This document shows positions 46,166 through 54,257 of a stretch of 64,000 nt of DNA, piece after piece. The notes beneath the pieces were generated by a model. The model saw only the letters and a list, made by a program, of their open reading frames with translations. It did not search any database and had not been told where the DNA came from. Each line of letters starts with the position of its first letter. The stretch's first letter is position 1. Source of the DNA: Chloroflexota bacterium (GTDB lineage Bacteria; Chloroflexota; Chloroflexia; Chloroflexales; Roseiflexaceae). The stretch covers positions 34,802 to 98,801 of the forward strand of contig JAGWYG010000004.1 of the NCBI GenBank assembly GCA_018969485.1. The letters are read 5' to 3'. The translations under genes were made by a program, and so were the position numbers.

Positions 46166-47308
46166 TCACTGGACGGTCAGATTCTCGATCGCCGGCAGCG
46201 CCACCAGCCAGGTGACGCCGGGATTGAGCGCGACCTCCTCGCCATTCGGGTCGAAGAATGCCAACTGAGATGTCGCGTCGGGCTTGCGCCAGGTCACTTC
46301 GCGCTCGACGCCATCCATGAAGACCCGCGCGCGCCCCTCGCCGATGACCTGCTGCTCGATGCGGCCCTTCTCATCGCCGGGAATCGGCTGCTCGAAGACC
46401 TCCATCACCACCACGTTCTTGGCGCGCAACTGCTGGCCGGTGCCGAGATCCAGTGCCGGTTCGCCGCGGCGCAGCCGGCCGTAGCTGTTGGTCGCCGGCT
46501 CATAGACCCAGCCCGCACTGTCCTCGCGGTAGAGGAAGAAGTAGTCGATGCGCTGGGCCGCCGGGCGGTCGGCTTCGGCCACATCGGCCTTGAAGCGGAA
46601 GCCGACGTCGGCGAGGGCATCGCTGGTGGTTGCTGCGGCGAGCGCCCGCTTGAGCGCTTCGCCGGTGGTGTACAGGTTGTGGGGCGCTTCACGCTCGGCG
46701 TTGCGCGTGAAATAGGCGCCGCCCACCGCCATCAGTGCGTCGACGTCGGCGACCTCGGTCGTGCTGGCCAGGGTTTCGAGCGCCTGTGGCGAGCCGCCAG
46801 CGTGCACGTACATTCCCTGCAATCCTATCGCCCACTGGACGAAGTAGAGCCGCGAGCTGCGCACCGGGCCGATGACCTGCGCGTCGGGCAAGGCATCGGG
46901 CAGATACACCGCCATGAAGCGCGTCAGACCGAACTCGGCCAGCGCCTCGAAGACGATCGCCGCCTGGTCGAGGCCGGTCTGTGGGTAGGCGTTGGGGTGA
47001 TTGTCGAACATCACCACGATCGGGCGCGTCGTGAGGCTGCCACGGCCGAGTGCTGGTGCGCCGGAGATCGGATCGGCGGTGATGACCGCAGGAACGGGCG
47101 TGGCCGTCGGCGCGCTGGTGGCCGTCGGCGCGCTGGTGGCCGTCGGCGCGCTGGTGGCGACGGCGGCTGCCGTCGCAGCCGGAGCGACGGTGGCGGTCGG
47201 CACGCTGGTGGGTGTGGCTGCTGCACCGCCGCAGGCGGCGAGCAGCAGCATGCTGCCGGCGAACAGGACGGCTCGTCGCGACATTCGGGGATCCTTGATT
47301 CGCGTCAT
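46166..47308 (-). CDS. DUF3048-domain lipoprotein (YerB-like)
   Basis: A 380-aa protein. ATG 47308 has GAGGAA upstream. A twin-arginine-like MSRRAVLFAG and lipobox LLAAC come first, then an Ala/Pro/Thr linker with a perfect short repeat (TATSAP). The DUF3048 domain shows RPIVVMFDNHPNAYPQTGLD, AIVFEALAEFGLTRFMAVY, IGPVRSSRLYF and a C-terminal half from about 250. The family is common and extracytoplasmic but of unknown function. Confidence 0.88.
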   Translation of the reverse strand: MTRIKDPRMSRRAVLFAGSMLLLAACGGAAATPTSVPTATVAPAATAAAVATSAPTATSAPTATSAPTATPVPAVITADPISGAPALGRGSLTTRPIVVMFDNHPNAYPQTGLDQAAIVFEALAEFGLTRFMAVYLPDALPDAQVIGPVRSSRLYFVQWAIGLQGMYVHAGGSPQALETLASTTEVADVDALMAVGGAYFTRNAEREAPHNLYTTGEALKRALAAATTSDALADVGFRFKADVAEADRPAAQRIDYFFLYREDSAGWVYEPATNSYGRLRRGEPALDLGTGQQLRAKNVVVMEVFEQPIPGDEKGRIEQQVIGEGRARVFMDGVEREVTWRKPDATSQLAFFDPNGEEVALNPGVTWLVALPAIENLTVQ

Positions 47309-47664
47309 TCGCGTTCCTCACACTCCTGAGGGATGTCAGACAACCGGTCGTATTCTACCATATCGTAGGTTGACGCCGCGCCGGGCAGGCCGCCGATGCG
47401 CTGCGCGGCTGCCGCTGCAGCGCAGCTGTCCACCGCGGACCTTCAGCGTGCCGCCTGGTGCAGCCGACCTGCCGCTGCCTGCGCTGCGGCTCGGGTGTGG
47501 CGCGCCGCGTTCACGCAGCGCGCCGCCGCTGCCTGCCGCACCCGATGGTATGCCGGCGTGATGCCATGCCTCGGGATCATCGCGCGCGCCGCCAGCAGCG
47601 CCTGCATCGCATCATCCCGCCTGGCCCCGGCGCCTCCCCGCGTTCCGCCGGCACGCGGCGGCGC
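47309..47664. other. intergenic region upstream of the DUF3048 gene
   Basis: A minus-strand extended -10 (TGGTAGAAT) lies near 47354-47362 ahead of the DUF3048 gene. The rest, up to the isomerase stop, is GC-rich with no gene. Confidence 0.4.
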
Positions 47665-48636
47665 TCAGGAGTAGATGTGACCGAGGGTTTGCCCGACGTA
47701 GCTGCGCATGCGCCGGAGCTCGCCGACCGGATCGCTGGCGGCATCGAGCTCGAACACCGCCCAGCCGCGGAAGCGGATGTCACGCAGCAGCCGCGCCCAC
47801 CCTGGCCAGTCGACGACGCCGCTGCCGATTGGGGCGAACCACTGTACCTGGCGCTCGTAGATGCGCTCGTCGATCGCGATGTCCGCCGGCGCCGCGCCGA
47901 CGGCGTCCTTCCAGTGCGTGATCACCAGCCGGTCGCGGTGGCGCCGTACGACATCGAGCGGATCCGAGCCGGCGACCGTGAGTTGGGCAGTGTCGGGGCA
48001 GAAGCCGACGTAGGTCGGATCGGTGAGCAGCATGAACAGATCGACGTCGCGGCTGTTGCGCAGGAAACTGAACGCCTCGGGGTGGATGGTGAAGTGGACG
48101 CCACGGCGGATGCATTCGGCGCCGAAACGATTGTAGGCGTCGGCGATCGGCTCGACGGTGCGCCAGTCGACGACGGTCGGCGGCACGGCGTCGCGGCTGG
48201 CGCGCAATGGCGGTGATGCGACCATCACCGTGGCATCGCAGTCGCGCAGGAACTCGGCATAGCCGCAGACGGCCTCGAGCATCGGTTCGTGGTCGGCACG
48301 ATTGCGCAGATCGGCGTAGCGCTCGCTGCCGGGCAATCGATTGGACAGAAACCCGCTGCAGATCGCCAGGCCACGATCGCGCGCCGCGGCGGCAAATTGG
48401 CGCGCCGAACCGTACGCCGCCAGCGCGCTGGTCCAGTCGCCCGGCGCAAAGGTGATCTCGATCCCATCGAGCCCGGCCTCGCGCGTCGCGTCGAGCACGC
48501 GCTCCCAGAACCGCGGCGGATCCCAGCGCTGCCCCGGACCGATCAGAGTGCGCAGGTCGTCCATGCCGCCGCGGGCATCCCAGTATCCCGGATCATAGAA
48601 CGTGACCAGATCGGTGGCGAACCGCAGATTGTTCAT
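47665..48636 (-). CDS. sugar phosphate isomerase/epimerase-like TIM-barrel protein (IolE/inosose dehydratase type)
   Basis: A 323-aa protein with AAAGGC upstream. It has the barrel ligands GIEITFAPGD, FTIHPEAFSF (Glu), VGFCPDTAQL (Asp) and LVITHWKDAVG (His), then FELDAASDP. Length and pattern resemble IolE/xylose-isomerase-like enzymes. It is not related closely to the isomerase at 44932. Monocistronic by position; substrate unknown. Confidence 0.8.
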   Translation of the reverse strand: MNNLRFATDLVTFYDPGYWDARGGMDDLRTLIGPGQRWDPPRFWERVLDATREAGLDGIEITFAPGDWTSALAAYGSARQFAAAARDRGLAICSGFLSNRLPGSERYADLRNRADHEPMLEAVCGYAEFLRDCDATVMVASPPLRASRDAVPPTVVDWRTVEPIADAYNRFGAECIRRGVHFTIHPEAFSFLRNSRDVDLFMLLTDPTYVGFCPDTAQLTVAGSDPLDVVRRHRDRLVITHWKDAVGAAPADIAIDERIYERQVQWFAPIGSGVVDWPGWARLLRDIRFRGWAVFELDAASDPVGELRRMRSYVGQTLGHIYS

Positions 48637-48796
48637 GCTGTGCCTTTCATCGCCTCATGCCGCGGACATCGTGGCAGCAGTGTACTGCGAAACCGGTGCC
48701 GGGACACCCGGAATCGTGCTCTGATCATCATCTTCGCCCATACGCCACCGGCGCAGGATTCGGGGCACTGCCGACGAGCTCACGGTGCCTGCAACT

Positions 48797-48840
48797 CGCC
48801 GCACCACCCCATGGCGCCGCGCGTCACGGGTGGTGCGGCG
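48797..48840 (-). terminator. 13-bp perfect inverted repeat downstream of prmC
   Basis: Arms CGCCGCACCACCC (48797-48809) and GGGTGGTGCGGCG (48828-48840) around an 18-nt loop, about 70 nt past the prmC stop. No U-tract. The same 18-nt loop length occurs in the repeat at 8553-8598. Confidence 0.45.
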
Positions 48841-48909
48841 GCGATCGGGCACAGGGGCGCCCGGAATCACGCCCCGACGCATCGCCACCATTCCGAAGGG
48901 TGGCGGATC

Positions 48910-49779
48910 TCAGCCAGCGGCGCGACGCAGGCGCACCACTCGGTCGCGCCCGGCGAGATCGCGATGCACGCTGACCGCCGCAGTGGGGAAGACATCGGCG
49001 AGGAGATGTGTCACCGCCTGTGCCTGCGTGGCGCCGATCTCGAGCAGCACGCTGGCGGTCGGGAGCAGGGCCGCCGGCAACTGCGCGACGAGGCGCCGCA
49101 GGCATGCCAGGCCGTCGGCGCCACCATCGAGTGCCAGCGTCGGCTCGAAGCGGTTCACCGTCGGTTCGTTCTCGGACATGATGGTATACGGAGGGTTGCT
49201 CACCAGCAGGGGGACACGACGCGGCAATGGCGTCAGCAGGTCGCCGGCGAGCAGCACCACCCGCCCGGCGAGCCCATGCGACGCCACATTGCACTGCGCC
49301 AGCGCCAGTGCATCGGCAGAGAGATCGCAGGCGAACACGCGGGCCCGGGGCAGCGCCAGCGCCAGCGCGATGGCGATCGCGCCGCTGCCGGTGCCGATAT
49401 CGGCGATCTCGAGCGCGCCACCGGCCAGCCGGTGCGCCTCGGCACATGCCAGCTCCACCAGCGTCTCGGTCTCGGGGCGCGGCACGAGCACCCGGTGATC
49501 GACCTGCAGCTCGATGCCGGCGAAGCCACGCCGCCCGATGATATACGCCACCGGCTCGCCGGCGAGCCGACGCGCCACCGCGGCATGGAACGCCGCCAGC
49601 GCGCTCGGCGGCACCGGGGCGCGCTGCTCGGCGACCAGCCACAGCCGCGACAGGCCCAGCGCCTCGGCCAGCAGCAGTTCGGCATCAAGCTGCGGCGTCG
49701 GGCTCGTGGCGCGCAGTTGCGCCACCGCCAGCCGCAACACGCCGGCCACCGTGGTGGCGTGCCATCCAGCGGCAGACAC
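48910..49779 (-). CDS. prmC: peptide chain release factor N5-glutamine methyltransferase
   Basis: A 289-aa protein starting at GTG 49779, 4 bp after the accA stop. It contains the N-terminal PrmC helical region (QLDAELLLAEALGLSRLWL), RRGFAGIELQVDHRVLVPRPETE, SAM motif DIGTGSGAIAIALAL and the catalytic SNPPY, which methylates the GGQ glutamine of release factors. The ribosome site is weak (coupled to accA). Third gene of the accD-accA-prmC unit. Confidence 0.93.
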   Translation of the reverse strand: MSAAGWHATTVAGVLRLAVAQLRATSPTPQLDAELLLAEALGLSRLWLVAEQRAPVPPSALAAFHAAVARRLAGEPVAYIIGRRGFAGIELQVDHRVLVPRPETETLVELACAEAHRLAGGALEIADIGTGSGAIAIALALALPRARVFACDLSADALALAQCNVASHGLAGRVVLLAGDLLTPLPRRVPLLVSNPPYTIMSENEPTVNRFEPTLALDGGADGLACLRRLVAQLPAALLPTASVLLEIGATQAQAVTHLLADVFPTAAVSVHRDLAGRDRVVRLRRAAG

Positions 49780-49783
49780 CGGC

Positions 49784-50641
49784 TCAGCCGAACGACAGGG
49801 CCGGCACCTCGCGCGGCTCGACCGGCGGCGGTGGATGCTGCTGCGTCTGGCCGATCGCGCGATATTTGGCATAGCGCCGCGCCAGCAAGACATCGATCGG
49901 CACGCCGGCCAATTCGGCGACATGGTGGCGCACCGCCGCCGCCGTGTTCAGCAGGGCTGCCGTCGGATCCAGATGCGCGCCGCCCTCCGGTTCGGCGATG
50001 ATCGCATCAGCCACGCCGAGGTCCAGCAGATCTGGTGCAGTAATCCGCATCACCTGCGCCGCCTCGGGCGCACGGGCCGAGTCGTGCCACAGGATCGCCG
50101 CCGTCGCCTCGGGCGACGCCACCGAGTACGTCGTGTACTCGAGCATCAGCAGCCGATCCGCCACGCCGATCGCCAGCGCGCCACCGCTGCCACCCTCGCC
50201 GATCACCGTCGCCACGATCGGCACGCGCAGGCCCGCCATCACCAGGATGTTCTCGGCGATCGCCTCGGCCTGGCCGCGCTCCTCCGACTGCATGCTCGGA
50301 TCCGCGCCCGGCGTGTCGATGAAGCAGACCACCGGGAAGCCGAACCGCTCGGCGTGACGGAACAGCCGCAGCGCCTTGCGGTAGCCCTCGGGGCGCGGCA
50401 TCCCAAAATTGCGCCGCAGGTTCTCGCGCGTATCGCTGCCCTTCTGATGGCCGATCACCGCCACCGTCCGGCCATCGAGGCGCGCCACGCCAGCCACCAT
50501 CGCCGGATCGTCGCCGAACCGCCGGTCGCCATGAAACTCGACGAACTCCTCGCAGCAGGCCCGGATGTAGTCGAGGGTATGCGGCCGGCGCCCATGCCGC
50601 GCAATCTGCACCTTGTCCCAGGCGGTCAGCTCTGTACTCAT
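49784..50641 (-). CDS. accA: acetyl-CoA carboxylase carboxyltransferase subunit alpha
   Basis: A 285-aa protein with the AccA signatures FVEFHGDRRFGDDPA, VIGHQKGSDTRENLRRNFGM, PVVCFIDTPGADPS and IGEGGSGGALAIGVAD. With AccD it transfers the carboxyl group from carboxybiotin to acetyl-CoA in fatty acid synthesis. It lies 28 bp after accD and 4 bp before prmC, a common arrangement in this lineage's acc genes. Confidence 0.95.
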   Translation of the reverse strand: MSTELTAWDKVQIARHGRRPHTLDYIRACCEEFVEFHGDRRFGDDPAMVAGVARLDGRTVAVIGHQKGSDTRENLRRNFGMPRPEGYRKALRLFRHAERFGFPVVCFIDTPGADPSMQSEERGQAEAIAENILVMAGLRVPIVATVIGEGGSGGALAIGVADRLLMLEYTTYSVASPEATAAILWHDSARAPEAAQVMRITAPDLLDLGVADAIIAEPEGGAHLDPTAALLNTAAAVRHHVAELAGVPIDVLLARRYAKYRAIGQTQQHPPPPVEPREVPALSFG

Positions 50642-50669
50642 GGCATGCTCCCGATCGATGCGGCGGGCA

Positions 50670-51578
50670 TCACGACAACCGCAGTGGCTCGCGCAGCACC
50701 CCGGCGTCGCTGGGGCTGAGCTGTGCAGCAGCCGGAGCGTGCAGCCCGATCAGGCGCCGGATGGTCGCACGCAGCTCGCCGCGCGGCGTGACCATGTCGA
50801 CCATGCCGTGTTCGAGGAGGAACTCGGCGGTCTGGAAGCTGGCGGGCAGCTTTTGCCGGATCGTCTGCTCGATGACGCGCCGCCCGGCGAACCCGATGCG
50901 GGCGCCAGGTTCGGCGATGATCACATCGGCGACCGAGGCGTAGGATGCCAGCACGCCGGCGTAGCATGGATCGACCAGCAGCGCGATGTGCAGCTGCCGC
51001 GCCGCGCTCAGCCGGGTGAGCGCCATGTTGGTCTTGGCCATCTGCATCAACGACAGGACGCCCTCGTGCTGCCGGGCGCCGCCGGTGGCAGTGATGGTGA
51101 TCAGCGGTACGCCACGCTCGGCGGCACGCTCGGTCGCCCGCGCCAGTCGCTCGCCGAACACGCTGCCCATCGAGCCGCCGATGAACTCCCAGTTGGAGAT
51201 CGCCAGCTGTACGGCGGCGCCGTCGAGCGTGGCGCGGCCGGTGAGCAGCGCGTCGTTCATCCCCGTGGCAGCCTGCGTCTCGCGCAGCTTCTGCGCGTAA
51301 TTGTCCTTCGCCGAGACGAACTGCAGCGCATCGACCGGCGCGAGATCGCGATCTTCCTCGACGAAACTCTCGCGGTCGAAGAGCTGCAGCCATTCCGCCA
51401 CGCTCAGACGCATGTGATGGCCGCACTTGCAGACCTTCAGCTGGTCGTTGAGCTGCCTGACGTAGGTAATCTCACCACACGCCGGACATTTCGTCCACAG
51501 ATTCTCCGGGATCTGCTGGTCGGCATCGCGCCGGGCCGACGTGAAACGTCCGGGAGTGCGACGGAAGAGCTCTTTCAT
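50670..51578 (-). CDS. accD: acetyl-CoA carboxylase carboxyltransferase subunit beta
   Basis: A 302-aa protein. ATG 51578 has GAGGG upstream; the in-frame reading to 51773 is rejected. The N-terminal zinc ribbon has C31-x2-C34 and a second knuckle C50-x-C52, where most AccD have C-x2-C. The carboxyltransferase core follows (MGSVFGERLARATERA, ITATGGARQHEGVLSLMQMAKT, GRIGFAGRRVIEQT-like). It heads the accD-accA-prmC unit and has a minus-strand extended -10 upstream at 51610-51615. Confidence 0.95.
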   Translation of the reverse strand: MKELFRRTPGRFTSARRDADQQIPENLWTKCPACGEITYVRQLNDQLKVCKCGHHMRLSVAEWLQLFDRESFVEEDRDLAPVDALQFVSAKDNYAQKLRETQAATGMNDALLTGRATLDGAAVQLAISNWEFIGGSMGSVFGERLARATERAAERGVPLITITATGGARQHEGVLSLMQMAKTNMALTRLSAARQLHIALLVDPCYAGVLASYASVADVIIAEPGARIGFAGRRVIEQTIRQKLPASFQTAEFLLEHGMVDMVTPRGELRATIRRLIGLHAPAAAQLSPSDAGVLREPLRLS

Positions 51579-51609
51579 CTCGGTCCCTCGGTTCATACAA
51601 CGCTGCGGC

Positions 51610-51615
51610 ATTATA
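51610..51615 (-). promoter_or_regulatory. extended -10 promoter of accD-accA-prmC
   Basis: On the minus strand TATAAT is preceded by TGG (TGGTATAAT). No good -35. The start point is about 25 nt before the accD ATG. Confidence 0.5.
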
Positions 51616-51684
51616 CCACAGCGCGCACATCCCCCTGGGCAGCCGCCGCGTAGGATGTGTGCAACGAGTGGACAGGGAGCGCTG

Positions 51685-52935
51685 ATGAGCGTCACGACAC
51701 ACCGTCTGACCAACGGGCTGACGGTCCTGGTGAAGGAATGGCATGCGGCACCGGTGGCGGCCTGCTGCATCACCTACGCTGTGGGTGCGCGCGACGAGCG
51801 CCCGGGCCAGACGGGGATCTCGCACTGGCTGGAGCACCTGATGTTTCGCGGCACGCCGCGCTACCCGCGTGGCCAGCTCGACCGCCTGATCCCGCGCAAC
51901 GGCGGGAGCTTCAACGCATTCACCACCCATGACTACACGGCATACTACGCCACGATGCCTGCCGCGCACGTCCTGATGATGCTGCCGATCGAGGCCGATC
52001 GGATGGTGGAGTTGAGCTTCACCGACGACGATGTGGCCAACGAGCGCTCGGTGATCCTGGCCGAGCGCGCCGGCCTCGAGAATGATCCGGACTGGTGGCT
52101 GGGCGAGGCGGTGCAGCTGGCGGCGTACGACGCACATCCGTACCGCAACCCGGTCATTGGCTGGCGCGATGATCTGGCACGTATCGGCACGGGGGATCTG
52201 CGGCGCCACTATCGGGCGTTCTACCAGCCAGGCAACGCGGTGCTGGCGCTGGTCGGCGCGGTCGATACCGCACAGGTGATCGAGGCTGCCGAGGCGGCAT
52301 TCGGCGCAATCGCCGGCGGCGCTGCGCCACGCCCGGCGGTGCCAGCCGATCCGTGGCTCAGCGCCGAACGGCGCGTGACGGTGCAGCGGCCGGGGGTTGC
52401 ACCAGCGCTGACGCTCGCGTTCCGCGTGCCGGACTGCCGCCATCCGGACATCATTCCGCTGCTGGTGCTCGATGGGGTGCTGTCGGGCGCCGGGGGCACC
52501 AACCGCAGCGCGCGGCTCTATCGCGCGCTCGTCGAGCGCCAGTACGCCACCGCTGCCGGCAGCAGCGTCGATCTCGCGCTCGATCCGGGCACATTCCAGT
52601 TCGGGCTGACGCTCCACCAGCATCAGGCGCCCGAAGTCGTCGAGCAGGTGCTGCGCGACGAGATCGATCGCGTGCAGCACGAGCCGGTCGCCGAACCCGA
52701 ACTGGCGCGCGTGCGCAAGCAGGTGCGCGCCCAGCGCGCCTTCGCCAGCGAGAGCGTCACCAGCCAGGCGATCGACCTGGCTGGCTGGCACATCCTTGGC
52801 ATCGCCGAGCGCGGTGCGCTGCTGGCCGAGGAGATCGCGGCGGTGACCAGCGACGACGTGCTGCGCGTGGCACGCCAGTACCTCGACCGACGCCACGGCG
52901 TGGTCGGGGTGTTCGTCCCGGAGCGTGCCGAATGA
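51685..52935 (+). CDS. M16 zinc protease, catalytic subunit
   Basis: A 416-aa protein starting at ATG 51685, with AGGGAG upstream. The inverted zinc motif HxxEH is H47-W-L-E50-H51, with the third ligand region NERSVILAE. This is the catalytic partner of a two-subunit M16B protease (processing-peptidase/PqqL type). It is 34 bp ahead of the second subunit. Confidence 0.92.
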   Translation: MSVTTHRLTNGLTVLVKEWHAAPVAACCITYAVGARDERPGQTGISHWLEHLMFRGTPRYPRGQLDRLIPRNGGSFNAFTTHDYTAYYATMPAAHVLMMLPIEADRMVELSFTDDDVANERSVILAERAGLENDPDWWLGEAVQLAAYDAHPYRNPVIGWRDDLARIGTGDLRRHYRAFYQPGNAVLALVGAVDTAQVIEAAEAAFGAIAGGAAPRPAVPADPWLSAERRVTVQRPGVAPALTLAFRVPDCRHPDIIPLLVLDGVLSGAGGTNRSARLYRALVERQYATAAGSSVDLALDPGTFQFGLTLHQHQAPEVVEQVLRDEIDRVQHEPVAEPELARVRKQVRAQRAFASESVTSQAIDLAGWHILGIAERGALLAEEIAAVTSDDVLRVARQYLDRRHGVVGVFVPERAE

Positions 52936-52969
52936 CGCCGATGATACAGCATGGAGAGCGAGGCAGCGC

Positions 52970-54256
52970 GTGAACGATCCGACCGACCGCATGACGATCC
53001 GGCATGTGCTGCCGAACGGGCTGGTGCTGCTCGTGCAGCGCAACCCGAGCGCGCCGACGGTCAGCATTCGGGGCAGCATCGGGGTCGGGAGCATCCACGA
53101 GGATGTGGCGACCGCTGGCCTGGCCGTGTTCACCGGCGCGGCGCTGATCCGTGGCACCGAGCGCTTCAGCTTCCAGCAGATCGCCGAACGCACCGAATCG
53201 GTCGGCGCCAGCGTGACCACCGGAGGTGGCGTGCATGCCACCGGGTTCTCTGGCCACGCCCTGGCCGATGACGCCGCGCTGCTCGTCGAGACGCTGGCCG
53301 AGGTCGTCATTCGACCGACCTTCCCCGACGACGAGGTGGGGCGGCTGAAGGCGCAGTTTCTGGCTTCGCTGCGCGAGGACGAACACGAGACGATCGTGCA
53401 GGCCTCGCGGCTGGTGCGGCGTGCGCTGTTCGGCGATGCACATCCCTATGGCCGGCTGAGCTTGGGCAGCGTCGCCACCGTCGCGGCGCTCGGCCCGGCC
53501 GATCTGGCCGCCTTCCACCGGCGCTACCATCCCGCCGCGACGACCATCGCCATCGTCGGCGACATCGACCCGCCCCGCATCATCGACCTGGTCGAGGCGG
53601 CGTTCGGCGCATGGCACAGCGCTGCCATGCTGCCCGAGCGCCACATTCCGCCCGGCCTGGCGCTGCATGGCGTCCGGCACGACCGCTGCGTGCTGCCGGG
53701 CAAGGTTCAGAGCGATCTGGTGTGGGCGGTGCATGGCATCGCGCGCCACGACCCCGACTACGACGCTGCCAGTGTGGCCGATACCATCCTCGGCTCGCTC
53801 GGCCTGGGGGGCCGGCTGGGCGAGGCGATCCGCGAGCGCGACGGCCTGGCGTATTACTGCAGCAGCCAGCTCAGCGCCGACAGCGGCGCCGGGCCCTGGT
53901 CGATCGTCGCCGGCGTCCGGCCCGATGATGTGCCACGTGTGCTGGACGAGATCAACCGGCAGGTCGATCGCTTCTGCCACGCAGGCCCCGACGACGACGA
54001 GCTCATCGATGCCCGCGCATCGATGACGGGCAGCATGCTGCGCAGCATGCAGACCAGCAGCGGCATCGCCGGCTGGCTGCTGTCGATCGAGCGCCATCAG
54101 TTGGGCGCCGACTACGTGCAGCGCTATCCATCCATCCTGGCCGCGGTCAGCGCCGACCAGATCATCGCGGTGTCGCGCCGCCTGTTGTCTACCGAACACT
54201 ATGTCGTCGCCAGCGCTGGCCCAGCCGGCGCTGATGACACAGCGGAAAGGACCTAG
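52970..54256 (+). CDS. M16 protease-like, non-catalytic subunit
   Basis: A 428-aa M16-fold protein from GTG 52970, with GAGG upstream. The HxxEH motif is absent, while the substrate-side R...Y element (RERDGLAYYC) is retained, as expected for the partner of a catalytic M16B subunit. It is followed by the ABC exporter genes after 1 bp. Confidence 0.9.
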   Translation: MNDPTDRMTIRHVLPNGLVLLVQRNPSAPTVSIRGSIGVGSIHEDVATAGLAVFTGAALIRGTERFSFQQIAERTESVGASVTTGGGVHATGFSGHALADDAALLVETLAEVVIRPTFPDDEVGRLKAQFLASLREDEHETIVQASRLVRRALFGDAHPYGRLSLGSVATVAALGPADLAAFHRRYHPAATTIAIVGDIDPPRIIDLVEAAFGAWHSAAMLPERHIPPGLALHGVRHDRCVLPGKVQSDLVWAVHGIARHDPDYDAASVADTILGSLGLGGRLGEAIRERDGLAYYCSSQLSADSGAGPWSIVAGVRPDDVPRVLDEINRQVDRFCHAGPDDDELIDARASMTGSMLRSMQTSSGIAGWLLSIERHQLGADYVQRYPSILAAVSADQIIAVSRRLLSTEHYVVASAGPAGADDTAERT

Positions 54257-54257
54257 C

